From: Methylobacillus methanolivorans
Lineage (GTDB): Bacteria; Pseudomonadota; Gammaproteobacteria; Burkholderiales; Methylophilaceae
NCBI RefSeq assembly: GCF_020531845.1
Contig: NZ_JAJAVF010000004.1
Span: 228,045 to 292,044, forward strand
Length of the DNA stretch: 64,000 bases
Reading direction: 5' to 3'
The stretch's first letter is position 1; each line of letters opens with the position of its first letter. Below, piece after piece: positions 9,199-16,986 of this stretch. The notes under the pieces are model-generated. The model was not told the DNA's origin. It was given only the letters and a program-made list of their open reading frames with translations, and did no database searches. The position numbers were made by a program, and so were the translations under genes.

Positions 9199-10602
9199 AT
9201 GAAAGCGTCTCTCTCCCGTTTCGCACAGCGCGCCAGGCCCTACGCGCTCAGCATCGCGCTCGCCTGCGCCGTCACGGCCGCAGCCGGCGTCGCGTGGGCG
9301 CAGACCCGCATCAGCCCCACCGGCGTCGGCGTGAGCGGCAGCGTCATCGGCGACGACGTGCTCTACAGCATCGGCGGCGGCCGGGCCGTGTCCATGGGCG
9401 GCGCCGGGAACATGCAGAGCATCGGCGTGGGCATCGGCTGGAACAGCAACCTGATCTGCGGAAACATGAGCATCACGACGACGCTGCAGAACCAGTTGAA
9501 CGGCCTCACCAATGGCTTTCAGCAGATCATGTCCTCGGTGATCCAGAGCGCCACCAGCGCCGTGGCGTCGCTGCCGGCCCTGATCATCCAGCGCGCCGAT
9601 CCGGGCCTCTACAACCTGCTGACCAACGGCGTGCTGCAGGCTCGGCTCGATTTCGACCGCAGCAAGTTGACGTGCAAGGCGATGGCCAACCGGATGGCGG
9701 ACATGGCCGGCGGCCAGGCCGGGTGGGATCAGCTCGCCGAAGGTTTCGCGCTGCGCGATGCGGTGAGCAGCACCGATGCGGTGTCCGCCGTCGAGCAGGC
9801 CGAATCGAACAAGGGCAACAACGGCGTGCCCTGGGTGGGCGGCGGCAACGCGGGCGGCTCGGGCCAGGGTTCCATCAAGGTGGTCGGCGACGTGACCCGT
9901 GCCGGCTACAACCTGCTCAACAGCCGCGGCGTCAGCGACACCTCATCCATCCCGCGCGCGTCCTGCGGCAACCGGCTGACCTGCCAAACTTGGTCCTCGC
10001 CGCAGGCCGCAGCGGACTTCGCAACCCGCGTGCTCGGCGAGCGCGAGCAACGCACCTGCGAGACCTGCACCAAGACGCAGACCACGCCTGGCGTCGGCCT
10101 GACGCCGGTGATCCAGGAAGAGTACGAGACCAAGCTGCAGGCACTGCAGGGCCTCGTGACGGGCTCGACGCCGATGACGGTGGCAAACCTCGAAGCCGCC
10201 GGCAGCAACTCGCTGCCGATCACGCGCGGCGTGATCGAGGCGCTGCGCGACGAGCCCGATCAAGACCTGCTCGGCAAGCGCCTGGCGTCCGAAGCCGCGC
10301 TGTCGAGCGTGCTGGAGAAGGCCCTGCTGTTGCAGCGCACGCTGCTGACCGGCAAGAAGGAGCCGAACGTCGCCGCCAACGAGCTGGCCGTGAAGGCGGT
10401 CGATCAGGAGAACAACGCGCTGGAGCAGGAGATCAACAACCTCAAGACCGAGCTGGAGCTGCGGCGCACGCTGGCCGGCAATTCGGCGATGGCGATCGTG
10501 CAGCGCCACGGCACCCGCGCCGCGGGCTCGCGCGGCATCTTCGAGGGCGACACGACGCGCGACCGGCTCAAGGAAGTGCAGAAGCCGCGGAGCGGGCCAT
10601 GA
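9199..10602 (+). CDS. ICE conjugation protein, TIGR03755 (PFL_4711) family
   Basis: 467 residues with a signal peptide (ALACAVTAAAGVAWA). The mature protein begins with a Gly-rich beta region. It ends with a helical segment rich in Glu/Leu/Asn (about 380-430, AVDQENNALEQEINNLKTELEL) that should form a coiled coil. The TIGR03755 family is confined to this type of ICE; its place in the mating apparatus is inferred (TraH/TrbI-like). It ends in an ATGA overlap with the next small membrane protein gene. Confidence 0.82.
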   Translation: MKASLSRFAQRARPYALSIALACAVTAAAGVAWAQTRISPTGVGVSGSVIGDDVLYSIGGGRAVSMGGAGNMQSIGVGIGWNSNLICGNMSITTTLQNQLNGLTNGFQQIMSSVIQSATSAVASLPALIIQRADPGLYNLLTNGVLQARLDFDRSKLTCKAMANRMADMAGGQAGWDQLAEGFALRDAVSSTDAVSAVEQAESNKGNNGVPWVGGGNAGGSGQGSIKVVGDVTRAGYNLLNSRGVSDTSSIPRASCGNRLTCQTWSSPQAAADFATRVLGEREQRTCETCTKTQTTPGVGLTPVIQEEYETKLQALQGLVTGSTPMTVANLEAAGSNSLPITRGVIEALRDEPDQDLLGKRLASEAALSSVLEKALLLQRTLLTGKKEPNVAANELAVKAVDQENNALEQEINNLKTELELRRTLAGNSAMAIVQRHGTRAAGSRGIFEGDTTRDRLKEVQKPRSGP

Positions 10603-10952
10603 CCAGCCGGGCCTGGCTGCGGCCGGCACGGCTGCTCGGCCGCCGCGTCGGCATCGTGCTGCTGTGGGTGCTGCTGGTGGCGGGCATCGCGGTCGGCGTG
10701 AACGTCGTCGGCCTCCACATCGTCGGCAGCATCGACGGCTGGGAGCAGTGGCTGCGCGAGCACTCGGGCCACTTCCTCGTCTGGCGGCTGCTGCTCTACG
10801 CGGCGACGGCCTACGGCTGGTGGTGGATGCGTCGGCGCCTGCGCGAACGCGAGCCATTGGCCGAGACCCATCAGCGCCTGCTGCGCGCCGAGATCGCGGC
10901 CGTCGCCACCCTCGTGCTGCTCGAAGGCAGCCAGCTACTGCGCAATGGCTGA
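10599..10952 (+). CDS. Small two-helix membrane protein of the ICE transfer operon
   Basis: 117 residues, start coupled to the previous stop. It has a basic N-terminus, one strong membrane helix (about residues 18-40, VGIVLLWVLLVAGIAVGVNVVGL), a second (about 62-80, WRLLLYAATAYGWWWMRRRL) and a basic, Arg-rich segment between helix 2 and a last hydrophobic stretch. I do not recognise a named family. Conserved position between TIGR03755 and TraG-N genes suggests an accessory of the inner-membrane complex. Confidence 0.7.
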   Translation: MTSRAWLRPARLLGRRVGIVLLWVLLVAGIAVGVNVVGLHIVGSIDGWEQWLREHSGHFLVWRLLLYAATAYGWWWMRRRLREREPLAETHQRLLRAEIAAVATLVLLEGSQLLRNG

Positions 10953-10967
10953 GCCCTGGAGAACGCC

Positions 10968-12485
10968 ATGACGCTCAACACAACGGACTACCTGGAGTAT
11001 TACCTGACCCTGGTCGGGTGGATCGTCAGCAACGGCATCTGGAACATCCTCGTGGCCAGCGGCGTATTCGCGCTGCCCTTCGTGGTCATGGTGGTGCAGG
11101 AATGGCTGCGCGCGCGGGCCGAGGGTGCGGACGAGGGCAACAAGGGGGTGCTGTCATCGATGCGCATCGAGAACCGCGTGTGGGTGGCGATCGTCGTCAT
11201 CCTGTTCGCCGGCATCCCCTTCATTCCGGTCGACCTCAGCACCATCAAGTTCGACACGACGCGCTCCGCGCAATGCCAGGTCAGCGTCCCGCAGCCCACC
11301 GACACGGGCTGGTCGAACGCCTACACCACGCTCAACAACCAGAGCGCGCTGGTGCCGGTGTGGTGGTTCTTCATGCACGCCATCTCGAAGGCGGTGACGG
11401 GCGGCGCGGTGGCGGCCATCCCCTGCGGAACGGATCTGCGTCAGATGCGCATGGACGTGGATGCCACGCGCATCGATGACCCGGTGCTGGCCCAGGAGGT
11501 CGGCGACTTCGTGCATGACTGCTACGGCCCCTCGCGCGCCAAGCTGTTCATGTCTCGGCCCACGCTCTCCGACGAGCAGATGAATGACGTGACCTGGATC
11601 GGTTCGAGCTACTTCCTGAACAACGCGGGCTTCTACGACACCTACCACTCGAACACGCCACGCACGGCCTGGCCCTACGACGCGACGCGCGATGCGGGGC
11701 TGGCCCAGGTGGATAGCGGCGGGGGCTACCCCACGTGCCGGCAGTGGTGGTCGGACGGCGGCAGCGGCCTGCGCGCGCGCCTGCTGGCCCAGGTCGATCC
11801 CGACCTGCTGACGCGCATCGGCCGCTGGGCGGGCTTCCTGTCGCAGAGCGAGGTGAACGACTCGGTGATCCGCGCCGTGGTCTCGCCGCGGCAGCAGAAG
11901 ATGAACCAGGGCTCGGTCTACACCGACTACGGCGGCCAGATCGAGAAGACGCTGCCCAACGTCGTGACGCGCGGCGCCGGCGACCTGGGGCTGACCATGG
12001 GCTCGCTGGGCTTCTTTCCGGCGATGGACGTGGTACGCCAGGCGCTGCCGATGGTGCTGTCGCTGCTCAAGATGGCGCTGGTGATCTGCATCCCGCTGGT
12101 GCTGGTCTTCGGCACCTACGAGCTGAAGGCGCTGGTCGCGGTGAGCTGCGTGCAGTTCGCGCTGTTCTTCGTGGACTTCTGGTTCCAGCTCGCGCGCTGG
12201 CTGGACAGCACGATCCTCGACGCGCTCTACGGCTGGGGGTTCGGCGCGAACCGGCCGCACAGCAACTTCGATCCGCTGATCGGCCTGAACAACGCCTTCG
12301 GCGACATGCTGCTGAACTTCGTCATGGCGACGATGTTCATCGTGCTGCCTACCTTCTGGGTGGCTGCGCTGGGCTGGGTAGGCGTGCGCGCGGGAACGGC
12401 AATTCAAGGGCTGGCGGCAGGAACCAGGGATGCCCAAGCTGCTGGCGGCAGGGGTGCGGGTGTCGCTATGAAAGCAGCGAAGTAA
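10968..12485 (+). CDS. TraG N-terminal-domain conjugal transfer protein
   Basis: 505 residues, polytopic. Membrane segments are near residues 15-45, 65-85, 120-140 and four in the C-terminal third (around 360-385, 390-415, 445-475). The central part is periplasmic and Cys-containing. This matches the TraG-N family of inner-membrane mating proteins (the N-terminal half of F TraG, lacking the entry-exclusion C-terminal half), which is the usual last gene of the transfer operon in clc-type ICEs. It is convergent with the DUF3742 gene, with 5 nt between the stops. Confidence 0.85.
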   Translation: MTLNTTDYLEYYLTLVGWIVSNGIWNILVASGVFALPFVVMVVQEWLRARAEGADEGNKGVLSSMRIENRVWVAIVVILFAGIPFIPVDLSTIKFDTTRSAQCQVSVPQPTDTGWSNAYTTLNNQSALVPVWWFFMHAISKAVTGGAVAAIPCGTDLRQMRMDVDATRIDDPVLAQEVGDFVHDCYGPSRAKLFMSRPTLSDEQMNDVTWIGSSYFLNNAGFYDTYHSNTPRTAWPYDATRDAGLAQVDSGGGYPTCRQWWSDGGSGLRARLLAQVDPDLLTRIGRWAGFLSQSEVNDSVIRAVVSPRQQKMNQGSVYTDYGGQIEKTLPNVVTRGAGDLGLTMGSLGFFPAMDVVRQALPMVLSLLKMALVICIPLVLVFGTYELKALVAVSCVQFALFFVDFWFQLARWLDSTILDALYGWGFGANRPHSNFDPLIGLNNAFGDMLLNFVMATMFIVLPTFWVAALGWVGVRAGTAIQGLAAGTRDAQAAGGRGAGVAMKAAK

Positions 12486-12490
12486 CGCCT

Positions 12491-12862
12491 CTAGGCTTGC
12501 TCGTCTTCTGGATCGTGGGGGTCGATCCGGTAATCGTCATGGGTGTAGAGGCCGTACCCGGCAGGGCCGTATCGCCATTCCGGCTTGTGTTCCTCGTCGT
12601 AGCTCCCATCGTCGTTGCGGACTACCCAGGCGCCGACCAGCGCGAACGCAAGCAGCAGTGCCAGCCAGAACGCGGTGTAGAGCAGGACACCGATCGCAGC
12701 GAGCTTGACGGCCAGCAGCGCGGCCTTGGCAATGCCAGGCGCCCATCCCTGCGCGAGCAGCCAGCCCTGCGCCCGCCGATCCAGACGCGCGCAGCCTCTC
12801 CACGCCCGGCCCAGTGTCCGGCCGAGGCGTTCTGCGAAGGTGGTCTGTGCGGCGGTCTTCAT
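12491..12862 (-). CDS. DUF3742 family protein
   Basis: 123 residues, with an N-terminal amphipathic Arg-rich part, a central pair of membrane helices (AALLAVKLAAIGVLLYTAFWLALLLAFALVGAWVV split by a short turn) and an acidic C-terminus rich in Asp, Tyr and Pro (ending HDPEDEQA). DUF3742 proteins occur at this place in PFGI-1/clc-like elements. Function unknown. Confidence 0.8.
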   Translation of the reverse strand: MKTAAQTTFAERLGRTLGRAWRGCARLDRRAQGWLLAQGWAPGIAKAALLAVKLAAIGVLLYTAFWLALLLAFALVGAWVVRNDDGSYDEEHKPEWRYGPAGYGLYTHDDYRIDPHDPEDEQA

Positions 12863-12948
12863 GGTGGCTACCTCATGTTCATCCTGTCGTGTGGCTGTGA
12901 TCCCTGTCCGTGTCGCGATTGAAACCTGTGCTGTTCTTCAACCGCGGT

Positions 12949-13413
12949 CTAGTCCTTGTCTGCTGCGCGCCAGTCGGCCTGGCTTGCGGCCACCAGCGCC
13001 GCCCAATCGTCCGGCGGGTTGCCGCGTCCCAACATCTTCTCGAACACCGCATAGGGGTCGGACTTGCTGCCCGACGACCGCAAGGTCTGCTCGTCGTTGA
13101 CCCAGGCGAACACGATCGCCTTGGCCTTGGAGTCGAAGCGGAAGAACAGCCGGAACCGCCTCCCGATCTTTGCGCGCCGCCAGTGCCGGTAGGCCGGCCC
13201 CAAGGTGTTGCCCTGGCGGAATTCGTCGCGCGCAGGATCGCTCGGCACGACATCCATGATCAACTGGCTCAACGCCCGGAACAGCTTGACGTTGGCGTTG
13301 CTCTCGAACCCCTGCGGGTCGTTCTGTTCGGCCCGTTCCGCGGCCGCGTGCAGCTTGCGCAACTGCTCGATCACGCCCTCGTGGAACAGGAGCGTCCAAC
13401 CGTGCCGCTGCAT
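12949..13413 (-). CDS. yhaV: Type II toxin YhaV, ribosome-dependent mRNA interferase family
   Basis: 154 residues resembling YhaV, a RelE/ParE-fold RNase that cleaves mRNA. Visible family features include the RHWRRAKIGRRFRLFFRF core with many basic/aromatic residues and AIVFAWVNDEQTLRSSGSKSDPYAVFEKML near the C-terminus. Its start touches the stop of the upstream antitoxin gene, as is usual for co-translated toxin-antitoxin pairs. Within the ICE it probably acts in stabilisation (inferred). Confidence 0.87.
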   Translation of the reverse strand: MQRHGWTLLFHEGVIEQLRKLHAAAERAEQNDPQGFESNANVKLFRALSQLIMDVVPSDPARDEFRQGNTLGPAYRHWRRAKIGRRFRLFFRFDSKAKAIVFAWVNDEQTLRSSGSKSDPYAVFEKMLGRGNPPDDWAALVAASQADWRAADKD

Positions 13414-13730
13414 CAGAGCGCCACTTCGCCTTCGATGTCTTCATCGAGGTTCACCGCGTGGTGCGCGTTGGCCAGCATGGCCCGCGCCAGATCGTCCGGC
13501 AGGGACTGGACGTGCCGCCCGGCCCGGATGTCCGCTTCCAGCAGCCCCAGGAAGGCGCCGATGGCCGGGTCTTCATGGTCGGCGTCGGCGCGGGTCACGA
13601 CGACTTCGCCGCCGCGCAGGTCGAACGCCACCTTGCCGCCGGTGTCCACGCCCAGCGCTTGCCGGATGGACTTGGGCAGCGTGATCTGACCCTTGGAGGT
13701 CAGCGTCGCGACTTCGTGGATTTCGGGCAT
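13413..13730 (-). CDS. prlF: Type II antitoxin PrlF/SohA, AbrB-like
   Basis: 105 residues from the ATG at 13730. The N-terminal half is a SpoVT/AbrB swapped-hairpin DNA-binding domain (ATLTSKGQITLPKSIRQALGV...GGEVVVTRA). The C-terminal half binds the toxin in this family. The longer frame begins inside the promoter and was rejected. It is expected to repress its own operon with YhaV; a perfect palindrome 30 bp upstream of the start is the obvious operator. Confidence 0.87.
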   Translation of the reverse strand: MPEIHEVATLTSKGQITLPKSIRQALGVDTGGKVAFDLRGGEVVVTRADADHEDPAIGAFLGLLEADIRAGRHVQSLPDDLARAMLANAHHAVNLDEDIEGEVAL

Positions 13731-13759
13731 GGCGGCACTCCTGATGGCAATGCCTGGAT

Positions 13760-13779
13760 GGTAAGGAAATTTCCTTACC
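13760..13779. promoter_or_regulatory. Palindromic operator of prlF-yhaV
   Basis: GGTAAGGAAATTTCCTTACC is a perfect 20-bp palindrome lying 30 bp upstream of prlF. Position and symmetry fit autoregulation by the AbrB-like antitoxin, with the toxin as co-repressor (inference). Confidence 0.7.
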
Positions 13780-13946
13780 TTGTCAATCTGGGTGTGCATG
13801 GTGCTCCGTCCGGTCGATGAAACGGCTCCATCGTAGGGGCGGCACAGCCAGCCTTCCCGCATCAATCCGACTTGGGCCAAACCCGCATTGGTTGTGGTTC
13901 GGCAGGCGTCGTTGCCCTATATCCAAAGGTTTCCGTAAAGGCCAAA

Positions 13947-13982
13947 GGGCTGGGGAAGGGGCAAGGGAATGGGGCCAAGGGG
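13947..13982 (+). other. G-quadruplex-like tract upstream of traI
   Basis: Six G-runs of three or four bases (starting at 13947, 13952, 13958, 13965, 13971 and 13979) are separated by loops of 2-4 bases, within a purine-rich strand. It lies 61 bp before the relaxase start, in the 313-bp stretch between prlF and traI. That stretch otherwise holds only the antitoxin operator and AAAGGCC-like short repeats. Possible role in the transfer origin or in traI expression. Confidence 0.6.
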
Positions 13983-14043
13983 AAAGGCCCTACCCGAAAA
14001 GGCCAAAAGGCTCTCCCGACCGGCCCGCCGTCTGGGGTTCGCC

Positions 14044-15891
14044 ATGCTCTCGCTGTTCCAACGCAAACGGGTGCCACCTGCCGCCAGTGCGCCACCGCCC
14101 AAACCTCCCGCCGAGCCCGGCAAAGGGCTGATGCGGCCGGAGCCGGCCGCATCGCTGCTGGCGACGCCGCGCCGGCAGAAGCTGCTGGAACACATCTGGC
14201 AGCGCACCTCGCTGTCGCGCCGGCAGTTCGCCACGCTGTACCTCGCCCCGCTGGAACGCTACGCCGAGCTGGTCCAGCAATTCCCCGCGTCGGAGGCCCA
14301 TCACCACGCCTATCCGGGCGGCATGCTGGACCACGGCCTGGAGATCGTCGCCTACGCGCTCAAGCTGCGGCAGTCGCATCTGCTGCCCGCCGGCGCCACG
14401 CCGGAGGCGCAAGCCGCCCAGGCCGAGGCCTGGACCGCAGGCACCGCCTATGCTGCGCTGCTGCACGACATCGGCAAGATCGCGGTCGACCTGCACGTCG
14501 AGTACGCGGACGGCACGGTCTGGCATCCCTGGCACGGCCCGCTGCGGCGGCCGTACCGCTTCCGCTACCGCAGGGAGCGCGAATACCGGCTGCACAGCGC
14601 CGCCACCGGGCTGCTCTACGCCCGGCTGCTCGATCCGGGCATCTTCGACTGGCTCGCCGACTACCCCGACCTGTGGGCCGCGCTGCTGTACGTCCTGGCC
14701 GGCCAGTACGAGCACGCCGGCATGCTCGGCGAACTGGTCGTGCAGGCGGACCAGGCATCCGTCGCCCAGGAACTCGGCGGCGATCCGAGCAAGGCCCTGG
14801 CAGCGCCCCGGCACGCACTGCAGCGCAAGCTGCTCGATGGCCTGCGCTACCTCCTGAAGGAAGAATTCAAGCTGAACCAGCCCCAGGCCTCGGATGGCTG
14901 GCTGACCCAGGACGCGCTCTGGCTGGTGAGCAAGACCGTCTCGGACAAGCTGCGCGCGCATCTGCTGTCGCAGGGCATCGACGGCATCCCGGCCAGCAAC
15001 ACGGCGGTGTTCAACGTGCTGCAGGATCACGGCATCGCCTTGGCCACACCGGACGGCAAGGCGATCTGGAAGGCCACCGTCACCAGCGATGCCGGCTGGT
15101 CGCACAGCTTCACCTTCCTGAAACTGTCTCCGGCCATGGTCTGGGATGCGGCCGACCGGCCGGCGCCGTTCGCGGGTCGCGTGCAGGCCGACGAGGAACA
15201 AGGGGCGCCGACACCGCAGGCACCGGCATCCGAAGCGCCAGGCTTGGAAAGCGCCGATACGGCGCCACCAAGCATCGCGCCGACCGTCCCTATGCCCACC
15301 GACAACGGCGTGGCTGCGCTGCTCGATCTGCTGAGTGACACGGCCCCACCCGTAGCGCCGGAGGCCCCGAGCGAACCCGAGCCTGCCTCGCCACCGGCGC
15401 CTACGGTGCTGCCGCAGATAAGCCTCGCGCCATTTCAGGATCGGCCGGAGCCATCCGGCGAGCATTTCATGGCCTGGCTGCGTCAGGGCATCCAGACGCA
15501 CAAGCTCATCATCAACGACGCCAAAGCCTTGGTGCACAGCGTCGCCGGAACGGCCTACCTGGTGAGCCCCGGCGTCTTCCAGCGCTATGCGCAGGAACAT
15601 CTGCAAATCGCCGCACTGGCGAAACCGGAGAACCTGGAGGGATGGCAGTGGGTGCAGAAGCGTTTCGAGAAGCTAGGCCTGCACCGCAAGCAAGCCAGCG
15701 GGCTGAATATCTGGACCTGCGAAGTCACGGGGCCGCGCAAATCCAGGCGACTGCACGGCTACCTGCTGAGCGCTCCCGAAGCGCTGTTCCAGGAAATGCC
15801 TCCGGACAATCCATACCTGCGCCTCCTCACCGAGGCCGTAAAGCGCGAAAATTCAGCCGCCGGTAATAAGAACGACAACGAACAGGGGTAG
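14044..15891 (+). CDS. traI: MobH-type relaxase TraI (TIGR03760 family)
   Basis: 615 residues from the ATG at 14044. The N-terminal TraI_2 domain shows the His-rich relaxase/HD signature: HHHAYPGGMLDHGLE at residues 86-100 and HDIGK near residue 145. A Pro/Ala/Glu-rich linker (about 385-465) joins it to the C-terminal TraI_2_C domain (from about 470, HFMAWLRQGIQ...). It should nick the ICE at oriT and pilot the strand during conjugation. The longer frame from 13969 includes the G-rich tract and lacks family support. It is separated from the mating-channel genes by DUF3742 and the toxin-antitoxin pair. Confidence 0.9.
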   Translation: MLSLFQRKRVPPAASAPPPKPPAEPGKGLMRPEPAASLLATPRRQKLLEHIWQRTSLSRRQFATLYLAPLERYAELVQQFPASEAHHHAYPGGMLDHGLEIVAYALKLRQSHLLPAGATPEAQAAQAEAWTAGTAYAALLHDIGKIAVDLHVEYADGTVWHPWHGPLRRPYRFRYRREREYRLHSAATGLLYARLLDPGIFDWLADYPDLWAALLYVLAGQYEHAGMLGELVVQADQASVAQELGGDPSKALAAPRHALQRKLLDGLRYLLKEEFKLNQPQASDGWLTQDALWLVSKTVSDKLRAHLLSQGIDGIPASNTAVFNVLQDHGIALATPDGKAIWKATVTSDAGWSHSFTFLKLSPAMVWDAADRPAPFAGRVQADEEQGAPTPQAPASEAPGLESADTAPPSIAPTVPMPTDNGVAALLDLLSDTAPPVAPEAPSEPEPASPPAPTVLPQISLAPFQDRPEPSGEHFMAWLRQGIQTHKLIINDAKALVHSVAGTAYLVSPGVFQRYAQEHLQIAALAKPENLEGWQWVQKRFEKLGLHRKQASGLNIWTCEVTGPRKSRRLHGYLLSAPEALFQEMPPDNPYLRLLTEAVKRENSAAGNKNDNEQG

Positions 15892-15917
15892 ACAAGGAGC
15901 CACGGCGCGGGCCGGCT

Positions 15918-16223
15918 TCAGTCCGCTGATTTAGGCGGAGCCGTCTCTGCCAGCTTGGCTTCAGTCAGCGCCATCAAGTGGGCAGAACTGCATTTCAGCG
16001 CACGGGCGATTTTGAGAATGAGGGGGAGCGTGGGGACATGCTCGCCACGCTCGATCTTTCCCATGTGCGAACGCTCGATTCCTGACAGATGAGCCAGCGT
16101 TTCCTGGGCGATGCCTTGACTGGTTCTTTCTTCACGCACGGAGGCCCCAAACGCGATGGCTGGTTCCGCTTCGTAGGTTGTTGTCCCGGTGGGCCGGCCT
16201 CTTTGAATCGAACGCTTTTGCAT
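15918..16223 (-). CDS. XRE-family helix-turn-helix regulator
   Basis: 101 residues with a Cro/C1-type HTH in the middle (ASVREERTSQGIAQETLAHLSGIERSHMGKIERGEHVPTLPLILKIARAL). The ATG at 16223 was chosen because it lies in the centre of a perfect inverted repeat and gives a family-length protein; the longer frame is spurious. It is divergent from the LysR-like gene at 16328, and probably regulates ICE genes and itself. Confidence 0.85.
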   Translation of the reverse strand: MQKRSIQRGRPTGTTTYEAEPAIAFGASVREERTSQGIAQETLAHLSGIERSHMGKIERGEHVPTLPLILKIARALKCSSAHLMALTEAKLAETAPPKSAD

Positions 16224-16235
16224 TGCCAAAAGCGT
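16212..16235. promoter_or_regulatory. Inverted repeat over the XRE gene start
   Basis: ACGCTTTTG and CAAAAGCGT are perfect 9-bp arms separated by 6 bp that contain the XRE start codon (16221-16223). This could be an autoregulatory operator or an mRNA hairpin hiding the start. A second symmetrical element GTTAA-AC-TTAAC is at 16261-16272 in the same divergent intergenic stretch. Confidence 0.6.
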
Positions 16236-16327
16236 CGAGGATTGACACGATATAAACCACGTTAAACTTAACTCAATAGAAGCGACTTTATCGGTCGCCG
16301 CGAGTTCACTGCCTGGAGGAACTGGAC

Positions 16328-16954
16328 GTGAAATCGAGCGATGCCTCCACTGAAATCCGGGTGGCTGTGCTCGGCGAGTGGGTGCCTTCACCGCTTGCCG
16401 ACTTGCTGGCGTTGCAGCGCGCCGAAGAGCCAGAGACCGCCACCGCCTTGATCGGATGCAGTTCCACAGCGCAGGCGCAGGAACTGCCGCACGATAACTT
16501 TGACTTGGCCCTGTCCACAGCCGCCTGGGAGTGGCCAGGCTGGGTGTGCGAGCCGTTGTGGCATGACACGCTGGCAGTCGCCGTCGCCAAGCGCTCGCAC
16601 CTGCTGTCCTACCGTGAAGTGCCTCGCCAAGAGCTGCTCAAGCAGCCGTTGATCTGCGCGCAGTCAACGGCCGACGAGCCGTGGCGCGCGGTGGCGCATG
16701 GCCTGGTCGAGGATGCACCGCAGGGCCATGAGCAGACCGTCAGCACCTTCGACATGGCGATGACGCTCGTCTCCGCGGGCTACGGCATTGCCGTCGCACC
16801 CGCCGCGAGACTGACCTGCTACCTGCGTCGCGGCATCGCCGCGCGGCCATTGGCTGGCGCACCCATCATCGTGATGGCCTACCTGCTTCGCCCGTCCTCG
16901 TCCTTGACCGAGCCCCAGGAAAGATTCGCCCGCCGCGCGCGCTCCGTGTCCTGA
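16328..16954 (+). CDS. LysR-type substrate-binding domain protein without HTH
   Basis: 208 residues, GTG start at 16328 with GGAGGA about 8 nt upstream. The sequence matches the periplasmic-binding-like effector domain of LysR regulators (EIRVAVLGEWVPSPLADLLAL..., DLALSTAAWEWPGWVCEPLWHDTLAVAVAKRSHL, MTLVSAGYGIAVAPAARL). The N-terminal winged HTH is absent, and none is encoded upstream in any frame. Such half-LysR proteins sit next to the integrase of several clc-like ICEs; they may sense a metabolite and act through a partner regulator (inferred). Confidence 0.75.
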   Translation: MKSSDASTEIRVAVLGEWVPSPLADLLALQRAEEPETATALIGCSSTAQAQELPHDNFDLALSTAAWEWPGWVCEPLWHDTLAVAVAKRSHLLSYREVPRQELLKQPLICAQSTADEPWRAVAHGLVEDAPQGHEQTVSTFDMAMTLVSAGYGIAVAPAARLTCYLRRGIAARPLAGAPIIVMAYLLRPSSSLTEPQERFARRARSVS

Positions 16955-16986
16955 GACAGGGGCGCGCACTGCTGGGCGCTGGCGCG

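Noticed and set aside
8061..10598. Very long open frame ahead of the small membrane protein gene
   Set aside because: An Arg/Ala-rich shadow of the TIGR03756 and TIGR03755 genes in GC-rich DNA; no family features.
13760..13779. ICE attachment or CRISPR-type repeat
   Set aside because: Single palindrome, no second copy or spacers; better explained as the toxin-antitoxin operator.
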